A stretch of DNA of 8,230 bases, from NCBI GenBank assembly GCA_003140705.1, contig PLKU01000010.1, positions 1 to 8,230 of the forward strand. Direction: 5' to 3'. Positions 1-4,207 of this stretch are shown here, in pieces (positions within the stretch are counted from its first letter, which is position 1; each line of letters opens with the position of its first letter). Position numbers and translations under genes: made by a program. Source of the DNA: Acidobacteriaceae bacterium. GTDB lineage: Bacteria; Acidobacteriota; Terriglobia; Terriglobales; Acidobacteriaceae. The notes under the pieces were generated by a model, which did not search any database, was not told the DNA's origin, and saw nothing but the letters and a program-made list of their open reading frames with translations.

Positions 1-49
1 AGAGCCGGTTCCGGAGATTCGGACAGCGGGATGAGTGGAAGGGTTGTTC
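1..49 (+). repeat. IS left end (terminal plus subterminal inverted repeat)
   Basis: The outer part (1-26) ends in TTCGGACAG and aligns without gaps to the inverted right tip at 16 of 26 positions. The inner part (34-49, AGTGGAAGGGTTGTTC) matches the inverted right-hand copy at 13 of 16. The spacer between the two parts is 7 nt here and 15 nt at the right end. These are probably the transposase binding sites. The outermost bases may be cut off by the window edge. Confidence 0.6.
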
Positions 50-56
50 CCTGACA

Positions 57-82
57 GCCATTAAGATGGCAGAAATGAGGAG
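57..82 (+). promoter_or_regulatory. Hairpin and ribosome binding site before orfA
   Basis: GAGGAG at 77-82 lies 5 nt before the orfA ATG (88) and is a strong Shine-Dalgarno sequence that fixes this start. Just upstream is a small perfect hairpin, GCCAT (57-61), loop TAAG, ATGGC (66-70). Some IS elements use 5' structure to limit translation from read-through transcripts; whether this short hairpin does so is a guess. Confidence 0.55.
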
Positions 83-87
83 CAACG

Positions 88-393
88 ATGACACGACGTC
101 CACGCCGGAACCACACAGCAACGTTCAAAGCGAAGGTGGCCCTGGCCGCGCTGAAGGGGGATAAGACCCTGGCGGAGTTGGCCCAGCAGTTCGATGTCCA
201 CTCCAACCAGATCACGGACTGGAAGACGCGGTTGCAGGAAGGTGCGATCGGTGTTTTTGGCGAGGACAAGGCCGAGCAGCAAGTCAAGGTCGATGTGACC
301 CGGATGCAGGCCAAGATCGGGGAGCTGACGCTGGAAAATGATTTTTTAGAAACTGCGCTCGTCAAAGCGGGTCTGTTGAGCGCAAAGCGATGA
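88..393 (+). CDS. IS3-family transposase OrfA (HTH protein)
   Basis: A 101-residue DNA-binding subunit of the IS transposase, which recognises the IS ends and supplies the N-terminal part of the OrfAB fusion. Residues about 9-50 form the Tnp_1-type helix-turn-helix (FKAKVALAALKGDKTLAELA, then QFDVHSNQITDWK). Residues about 65-95 are a heptad-patterned coiled coil (MQAKIGELTLENDFLETAL) of the kind that mediates OrfA multimerisation. Length is normal for the family. The start is set by GAGGAG 5 nt upstream. The ORF ends TGA within the ATGA that starts orfB. The codon run GAT TTT TTA at residues 85-87 contains the frameshift heptamer. Alone, OrfA normally acts as a regulator or inhibitor of transposition; this is family knowledge and not shown here. 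Confidence 0.92.
   Translation: MTRRPRRNHTATFKAKVALAALKGDKTLAELAQQFDVHSNQITDWKTRLQEGAIGVFGEDKAEQQVKVDVTRMQAKIGELTLENDFLETALVKAGLLSAKR
342..348 (+). promoter_or_regulatory. Programmed -1 frameshift slippery heptamer (T TTT TTA)
   Basis: In the orfA frame the codons are GAT TTT TTA, giving an X XXY YYZ heptamer at 342-348. Slipping one base back places both tRNAs on TTT TTT and continues at AGA (348) in the orfB frame. That frame is open from here through the orfB ATG at 390. The product is OrfAB: 87 OrfA residues, 14 junction residues, then OrfB, 376 residues in all, the usual transposase size. I did not establish a downstream stimulatory stem-loop. Confidence 0.8.
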
Positions 394-1217
394 TCAACCC
401 CGAACACAAGTTGTCCATCCGCAGACAGGCGGAATTGCTGGAGATCAGCCGCTCCACGGTCTACTATCGGCCGCGCCCAGTTTCTGACGCCGACCTGATG
501 CTGATGCGGCGCATCGACGAACTGCACATGAACTATCCGTTCGCCGGCAGCCGCATGTTGCGCGACATGCTCAGCCATCAGGGTCTTGAAGTGGGTCGCC
601 GCCACGTGCGCACACTGATGCGGCGCATGGGCATCGAGACTCTCTATCGCAGACCGAACACCTCCAAACCCGCGCCAGGGCACAGGATTTATCCCTACCT
701 GCTGCGCGCTCTCTCGATCTCGCGGCCCAATCAGGTTTGGGCAATGGACATTACCTATATCCCCATGGCGCACGGCTTCGTCTATCTGGCTGCGGTCGTC
801 GACTGGTTTAGCCGCCGCGTGTTGGCTTGGCGGCTGTCGATCACCATGGACACTTCGTTCTGCATCGAAGCACTGGACGAGGCTCTGAGCCAGTACGGCC
901 GGCCCGAGATCTTCAACACCGATCAGGGCAGTCAGTTCAGCAGCGAAGCCTTCACCGGGCGGCTCAAAGAAGAAGGCATCCAGATCAGCATGGACGGCAA
1001 GGGCCGCTGGTGCGACAACGTCTTCGTCGAGCGCTTCTGGCGTTCGCTCAAATACGAGCACGTCTACCTGCACGCCTACGAGTCGGTTGGCGAAGCCAGA
1101 AGCAAGATCGCGTGCTACATCGAGTTCTACAACTCCCGACGCCCGCACTCCAGCCTGGGGGCACAGACGCCCGACCAGGTATACTTCCACCGTCCGCCAG
1201 AAGCTCTGGCGGCCTAA
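390..1217 (+). CDS. IS3-family transposase OrfB (DDE integrase domain)
   Basis: The catalytic half of the transposase, 275 residues from its own ATG but normally made as the C-terminal part of OrfAB. Residues ~5-27 (HKLSIRRQAELLEISRSTVY) start the module, an HTH_21-like region follows to about residue 90, and an rve/RNase H-fold core starts near 112. The catalytic triad is complete: D120 in WAMDIT, D178 in NTDQGSQF, E214 in FVERFWRSLKYE. There are 35 residues between D178 and E214, the classic D(35)E signature. The C-terminal YNSRRPHSSLG motif is intact. It overlaps orfA by 4 nt (ATGA), so re-initiation could make free OrfB as well as the frameshift product. No inactivating change is seen. 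Confidence 0.95.
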   Translation: MINPEHKLSIRRQAELLEISRSTVYYRPRPVSDADLMLMRRIDELHMNYPFAGSRMLRDMLSHQGLEVGRRHVRTLMRRMGIETLYRRPNTSKPAPGHRIYPYLLRALSISRPNQVWAMDITYIPMAHGFVYLAAVVDWFSRRVLAWRLSITMDTSFCIEALDEALSQYGRPEIFNTDQGSQFSSEAFTGRLKEEGIQISMDGKGRWCDNVFVERFWRSLKYEHVYLHAYESVGEARSKIACYIEFYNSRRPHSSLGAQTPDQVYFHRPPEALAA

Positions 1218-1246
1218 CGCGCGACAAAACAGGCCGTGGAAATGCC

Positions 1247-1303
1247 GGTCTTATGGAAAGCGCGGAAAACTATAGCACTGTTTTCCGCCCTTCCCACAAG
1301 ACC
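1247..1303 (+). repeat. Long imperfect hairpin downstream of orfB
   Basis: Two 24-nt arms (1247-1270 and 1280-1303) pair with only three mismatches around a 9-nt loop (TATAGCACT). The tips are GGTCTT/AAGACC and the inner part is GCGGAAAAC/GTTTTCCGC. It lies inside the IS, 30 nt after the orfB stop. The 3' flank is TTGAAAA and has no U-tract, so it is not a classical intrinsic terminator. It could slow or protect the transposase mRNA, or stop converging transcription. I see no coding around it between 1218 and 1354. Confidence 0.6.
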
Positions 1304-1354
1304 TTGAAAATCGATGAAACCGATTCTCACATTCCCACCGCCACGACGACTACT

Positions 1355-1411
1355 GAACAATTTTTCCACTTAAAACCCGAAAAACCTGTCCAGACGATCG
1401 GAGCCACCTCA
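1355..1411 (-). repeat. IS right end (terminal plus subterminal inverted repeat)
   Basis: Read on the - strand from 1411 it begins TGAGGTGGCTCC and runs to GGACAG (1386). After a 15-nt spacer it reaches AGTGGAAAAATTGTTC (1370-1355), the partner of the left 34-49 copy. The boundary at 1411 is inferred from the TG start and the ungapped pairing with the left tip. Direct repeats could not be verified because the left flank is missing. Confidence 0.6.
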
Positions 1412-1500
1412 GTCTTCAAGTGATGCTAAGAGAAAACCTATAAGTGCGACCCACGAAAGGGAAATATCGATGCACTTGAAGATGGCGGATCATCCTGTAG

Positions 1501-1637
1501 TAGCGTTGAAGCGTCTGTAACGGACGGGGAGCGAAGAGGATGACATAGCTCGATGGAGGGCTTGGCCAACTGGGCAACCAGGAGGAGCCTTCTCCTCCGG
1601 AGACGGATTGCTCTCGCAGGAGAGCAATCCAACGCTA
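1501..1637 (+). repeat. Nested stem-loops inside the intron remnant
   Basis: TAGCGTT (1501-1507) is complementary to AACGCTA (1631-1637). Inside lie several hairpins: CGTCTG-TAA-CGGACG (1512-1526), CTGG-GCAA-CCAG (1570-1581, a GNRA loop), GGAGGAG-CCTT-CTCCTCC (1581-1598), and a perfect 11-bp stem GGATTGCTCTC/GAGAGCAATCC (1605-1615/1620-1630, loop GCAG). A competing pairing is CATCCT (1491-1496) with AGGATG (1537-1542). The layout resembles a multibranched RNA closed just before domain V. I cannot assign the stems to named intron domains. Confidence 0.6.
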
Positions 1638-1641
1638 TGAA

Positions 1642-1675
1642 GAGCCGTATGTCGCGAGAGTGTCACGTTCGGTTC
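1642..1675 (+). ncRNA. Group II intron domain V
   Basis: Exactly 34 nt, starting GAGCCGTATG and ending CACGTTCGGTTC. The outer helix is positions 1-6 with 29-34 and A8-U27. The catalytic AGC triad is at positions 2-4 (1643-1645) and the two-nt bulge CG is at 25-26. The upper stem is capped by a GAGA (GNRA) loop at 15-18. Two pairs usually present are U-U mismatches here (7/28 and 11/22), which may mean mild decay. Length, triad, bulge and loop together make a chance match very unlikely. Confidence 0.85.
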
Positions 1676-1676
1676 C

Positions 1677-1714
1677 GTGAGGGCCTCGGGGTGAAATTCC
1701 CCGGGGCTACTCGA
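1677..1714 (+). ncRNA. Group II intron domain VI with bulged branch-point A
   Basis: A 9-bp stem GCCTCGGGG (1683-1691) pairs with CCCCGGGGC (1699-1707) around a 7-nt loop. Below it, GAG (1679-1681) pairs with CTC (1710-1712), leaving A1709 unpaired on the 3' strand, exactly where the lariat branch-point adenosine sits. The 3' splice site would then be after AC at 1715 (TCGAC|C), following the group II AY rule. It begins 1-2 nt after domain V, the usual linker length. Confidence 0.78.
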
Positions 1715-1715
1715 C

Positions 1716-1918
1716 CTTTTGTCCCTTCCGCTGGAAATTTGACGGGAACGCCGTCTGGAATTGCAGAGGCAGGTCCCGGATGTTGGGCAGCAGAGACGTT
1801 TTCCGCATAAGGTATACCGGCGGAATCGCATCTGATTGGGCGGCGTGGGCGTTGAATGTGCGAATCGCATCGTATGCCTACTGTCACAAGGAATGGTCCT
1901 GTGGTCGCATCGATTATG
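1716..1918. other. Non-coding stretch, nothing identified
   Basis: About 200 nt between the intron remnant and the degraded gene fragment. Frames are open on both strands for short distances but none has a ribosome site, recognisable motif or consistent codon use. The only internal repetition is a 10-bp direct repeat GAATCGCATC at 1823-1832 and 1862-1871. It may contain further decayed sequence of the neighbouring pseudogene or the former 3' exon of the intron. Confidence 0.5.
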
Positions 1919-2273
1919 TCCTGCATTTTTGTACTGTCCGAGAAGGATCGCGGCTGCCCAGACTTCCGGCTTGCTGTTGCTATCGTTGAGCAAAAAGGCT
2001 TTAGCTTTCGCCTCAATGACAGCTTGACGATTTTCCGGAACAGTTTCGATTCTCTTGTCGCCCGGGACAACAATCCAGTTGTTTTCCCCGTACTTCTTGA
2101 TCCAGTCCGGATCAAGAACGCTCTCGTGTACATTGTATGGGGCAATAATATACTTGACAAAGTATATGATTGCCCTTGTCAGCGACGCAGATGGTCAACC
2201 AAACCCCAAATGCAGCCAGTACAAAACTGACCACAATTGAGACCACGCCCCAAGCGCACAATATGTGTGTCAA
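1919..2273 (-). pseudogene. Frame-broken remnant of a small membrane protein
   Basis: Two - strand frames carry protein-like sequence that together read as one gene. From 2273 the first frame encodes a hydrophobic segment (GVVSIVVSFVLAAFGVWLTI) that looks like one transmembrane helix and then stops. A second frame, open from 2194, continues with AIIYFVKYIIAPYNVHESVL, then a polar stretch around WIKKYGENNWIVVPGDKR and KAKAFLLNDSNSKPEVWAAA to about 1919. Beyond that the reading becomes low-quality. A shift between about 2197 and 2160 would join them. No start with a Shine-Dalgarno sequence is present: the TTG at 2273 follows the upstream stop by 5 nt without a good site. The family is not recognised. 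It could be the decayed sixth gene of the operon, or a host gene cut by the insertions to its left. Confidence 0.42.
2140..2175. repeat. Near-perfect 36-bp palindrome
   Basis: Two 16-nt arms (2140-2155 and 2160-2175) pair with a single mismatch (2147/2168) around the loop GACA. The outer bases are GGGCAAT/ATTGCCC and the inner bases are ATATACTT/AAGTATAT. It lies about 100 nt past the stop of the last operon gene and in the region where the pseudogene frame breaks. There is no T-run on either side, so it is not a standard intrinsic terminator. An operator, an mRNA 3' stabilising hairpin or an insertion scar are possible. Confidence 0.65.
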
Positions 2274-2278
2274 GCGTT

Positions 2279-3148
2279 TTATTGCCCGCGTAGCGGCTCG
2301 ATCACCGATGCCATATCCGATTCGCCGAAGCCCTTAGCAATCGCGGTTTCAAAGTGGCCCGTTGCGGCTTCGGACGTTTTCAAATGGACGCCGCAGTCTG
2401 ACGCCTCTGACTGCGCATACGCAAGATCTTTGGCCATTAGCTTGAGAAGGAAATTGACCGTGTAGTCATGGTTGACCATCCGCGCTGAAATAGCCCCGAG
2501 CAAAGGGCTGCCCGGGGCACCGTTCTTCAGTATGGATAGCGCCTTATCACGGTCGAGGCCGCTGCGCTCAATCCATGCAAGCCCTTCTGCCAGGGAAGCG
2601 ACCTGGACTCCGCAGAGAAAGTTATTGATCAACTTCATCTTCGCTCCGCTCCCAACCGGCCCCAGGTGAACGATCTCTTTGCTCATCGCTTTCAGCACCG
2701 GCGTTGCGGCTTCGAGAGCCCGATCGCTTCCGCCCACGAGGAATGTTAGCTGGCCAGCGGTGGCCTGCGACCGGCTGCCCGTCACGGGAGCGTCCAGCAA
2801 CTCCGCGCCGTGCGCCGACGCAAGCTGAGCCAGTTCCGCGATCAAGACAGGGCTCACCGTGCTTGATTCAATCAGGATGGCGCCCTGTTGAACGGCTTCG
2901 AGGGCGCCGTCTCTGCCCGCCCAAACTTCGCGCGACGCTGTGTCGTCCGCGAGCATTCCAATGACAATTGATGCTCCCTTGACAGCCTCCGCCGGCGTGG
3001 ACGCAAGCCGTGCGCCATCCCTCACAAGCGCCTCCGCCTTCGCCGCCGTGCGGTTATATACCGTCAGCGAAAACCCCGCCTTCAGTAGGTTTGCTGCCAT
3101 TCCGGAACCCATCGTGCCCAGACCAAGTATCGCTACACTTTTACTCAA
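2279..3148 (-). CDS. NAD(P)-dependent oxidoreductase, 3-hydroxyisobutyrate dehydrogenase / tartronate-semialdehyde reductase family
   Basis: A 289-residue soluble enzyme of the beta-hydroxyacid dehydrogenase family, which interconverts a beta-hydroxyacid and its aldehyde or keto form with NAD(P). The Rossmann loop GLGTMGSGMAAN lies at residues 9-20, with N32-R33 after the second strand, a pattern often seen with NADP preference. The substrate-binding motif DAPVTGS is at 119-125. The catalytic lysine is K172 in GSGAKMKLINN, with N176 after it, and the second conserved lysine is in LMAKDLAYA (K240). Length is normal. The start is TTG: the Rossmann strand begins at residue 4 and GAGGAG (3159-3164) lies 10 nt upstream, so no better start exists. 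It is the last intact operon gene, 27 nt after the AraD1-type gene. It probably handles an aldehyde or keto product of sugar-acid breakdown; the substrate is not determined. Confidence 0.88.
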   Translation of the reverse strand: MSKSVAILGLGTMGSGMAANLLKAGFSLTVYNRTAAKAEALVRDGARLASTPAEAVKGASIVIGMLADDTASREVWAGRDGALEAVQQGAILIESSTVSPVLIAELAQLASAHGAELLDAPVTGSRSQATAGQLTFLVGGSDRALEAATPVLKAMSKEIVHLGPVGSGAKMKLINNFLCGVQVASLAEGLAWIERSGLDRDKALSILKNGAPGSPLLGAISARMVNHDYTVNFLLKLMAKDLAYAQSEASDCGVHLKTSEAATGHFETAIAKGFGESDMASVIEPLRGQ

Positions 3149-3175
3149 TGGTATAGTTCTCCTCTTCGTCTATTC

Positions 3176-4192
3176 TCAGTCAAGCGGATGGACCGCAACT
3201 ATTCGGTTCTTGCCTCTTGCCTCGATCCGGATTGGGTTGCGCAGCGCACGTCCGAATCCGTCATAGCGCACTTCCATCCAGTCTCCATCCTGCAGATCAA
3301 TGCCGTCTCCAAAACTCAATGAATGTGCGCCGAAGAAATGCACATGCACGTCGCCCGGCTGGCGATGGCCTTCAAATTTGAAGTGATGATGCTCAAGATT
3401 CGCAAGGCTATGACACATATTCGCCTCGCCAGTCTCTATCTCTTTTGACCAGATCGTCTCCGCGCCGCGCAGGATCCGTACTTCTCCAGCAACCGACCGA
3501 AACTCCGCGCCAACCACAAGCTCGGGTCCAACGCTGCACGTCCGCAACTTTGATCCCGCGAGGTTAAGGTAGTTGCGCCTTTCGAATTTGTGGTCAGAAA
3601 ACTCATTGCCCACGGCCATGCCGATGCGATAGGGCTCACCGTTCGCACCAATGATGTAGACTCCAGCCAACTCTGCCTCTTCACCGCCATCCTCCGCGTA
3701 GGCCGGGACCGACAATGGCGCAAACGGCCCACGCAGAATGGAGCTATTGCCCTTGTAGAACCACTCGGGCGCAATCCCGATCTCGCCCTGCGCAGGGCGT
3801 CCACCTTCGACGCCCCAATGAAACATCCTCATGCTGTCCGTTACAGTTTCGGCGGCCTTTTGATTCTCGGCCGCGTGCATGGCCTGCCGATCCTTTGCGC
3901 TTCCCAGATGGGTCAGGCCTGTTCCCGCGACGGTGAGGCGCGACAGCTCTCCCGGCACATCGATCGGCACGAGAAGATGCCAATCTGAATTCCCTGCATA
4001 GACCGCGTCGTAGTCAAGCGTCTCGCCCTGAGCAAGAGCAAGTGCAATCTCGGTCAATTTGCCGCCGCGGTTCAGACAATGTTGCGCCAGCTCGTAAATA
4101 CTCTGTACTTCAGAAAGGCAGCGGAGGTGGGGCTCCTCAACAAGCGCGACGCGGCGCGACCAACCGTTGCCAATCTGAACCAGATGAATCAC
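3176..4192 (-). CDS. AraD1 family protein (FAH fold), sugar-acid catabolism
   Basis: A 338-residue protein from the GTG at 4192. An in-frame TTG at 4213 would add seven residues, but AGGAGAG (4201-4207) lies 8 nt before the GTG, and the resulting N-terminus (M-IHLVQIGNGWSRRVALVEE) fits the family. I recognise AraD1/GguC-type landmarks: GETLDYDAVYAG, GTGLTHLGSA, MFHWGVEGGRPAQGEIG, PEWFYKG, then the fumarylacetoacetate-hydrolase-like core EEAELAGVY (candidate acidic metal ligands), GNEFSDHKFE and SKLRTCSVGPEL. The end of the core carries GEANMCHSLANLEHHHFKFE and PGDVHVHFFG. FAH-fold enzymes use a divalent metal to cleave or dehydrate 2-keto acids. Coming directly after the dehydratase gene, it probably acts on the 2-keto-3-deoxy acid made there, as a dehydratase (as XylX does) or as a diketo-acid hydrolase (as LRA6 does). 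Family call strong, reaction inferred. Confidence 0.85.
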   Translation of the reverse strand: MIHLVQIGNGWSRRVALVEEPHLRCLSEVQSIYELAQHCLNRGGKLTEIALALAQGETLDYDAVYAGNSDWHLLVPIDVPGELSRLTVAGTGLTHLGSAKDRQAMHAAENQKAAETVTDSMRMFHWGVEGGRPAQGEIGIAPEWFYKGNSSILRGPFAPLSVPAYAEDGGEEAELAGVYIIGANGEPYRIGMAVGNEFSDHKFERRNYLNLAGSKLRTCSVGPELVVGAEFRSVAGEVRILRGAETIWSKEIETGEANMCHSLANLEHHHFKFEGHRQPGDVHVHFFGAHSLSFGDGIDLQDGDWMEVRYDGFGRALRNPIRIEARGKNRIVAVHPLD

Positions 4193-4200
4193 GCTTAGGG

Positions 4201-4207
4201 CTCTCCT
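4201..4207 (-). promoter_or_regulatory. Shine-Dalgarno sequence deciding the AraD1-type start
   Basis: AGGAGAG on the - strand, 8 nt before the GTG at 4192. It overlaps the TAG stop of the upstream dehydratase (4206-4208), so termination there would release ribosomes onto this site. It lies downstream of the alternative TTG at 4213, which argues against that start. Confidence 0.7.

Larger units (their letters stand above)
1..1411 (+). mobile_element. IS3-family insertion sequence, apparently complete
   Basis: A two-ORF element (orfA, then orfB in the -1 frame) with an HTH/leucine-zipper first product and a DD(35)E integrase second product, which defines the IS3 family. Two sets of related sequences face inward at the ends. 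An outer ~26-bp tip (1-26 and, inverted, 1386-1411) matches at 16 positions including terminal GGACAG. An inner 16-mer AGTGGAAnnnTTGTTC lies at 34-49 and, inverted, at 1355-1370. The right tip starts TGAGGTGG reading inward, the TG expected of IS3 ends. The left tip reads AGAG at the very first base of the window, so the true left boundary may lie one or two bases outside, and the short target duplication cannot be checked. Both ORFs are intact and the slippery site is preserved, so the copy looks recent and potentially active. I cannot name the subgroup with confidence. Confidence 0.85.
1444..1715 (+). ncRNA. Miniature group II intron remnant (5' end plus domains V-VI, no ORF)
   Basis: The 5' end GTGCGACCC (1444-1452) with a CCC-ACGAAA-GGG hairpin (1450-1461) matches the canonical group II 5' splice-site region. 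Positions 1642-1675 form a domain V. Positions 1677-1714 form a domain VI with a bulged A (1709), and the element ends in AC at 1715, seven nucleotides counting from that A. Full bacterial introns with a reverse transcriptase run about 2-3 kb and even ORF-less ribozymes usually exceed 400 nt. Here only about 200 nt separate the 5' end from domain V, so most of domains I-IV and the maturase are gone. The interior is still rich in stems (see the separate entry), which suggests a discrete structured RNA. Self-splicing is unlikely. It may be a deletion derivative or a compact form dependent on a maturase elsewhere. It starts 32 nt after the IS right end. Confidence 0.72.

Noticed and set aside
827..1423. 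198-codon frame overlapping orfB
   Set aside because: It is the alternative frame of the transposase gene, rich in arginine and histidine, with no start signal.
1823..1871. 10-bp direct repeat GAATCGCATC as a possible attachment site or CRISPR unit
   Set aside because: Only two exact copies 39 nt apart, no third copy and no spacer pattern.
1490..1993. 167-codon - strand frame through the intron remnant
   Set aside because: Only the first ~25 codons look like protein; the rest is the complement of structured intron RNA and non-coding sequence.
2096..2116. 8-bp palindrome CTTGATCC/GGATCAAG as an operator
   Set aside because: It falls in protein-like sequence (LDPDWIKK) and is explained by codon choice; no promoter is near.
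2244..2273. TTGACA on the - strand (2273-2268) as a promoter -35 box
   Set aside because: No convincing -10 hexamer at 16-18 nt spacing; the region downstream is GC-rich.
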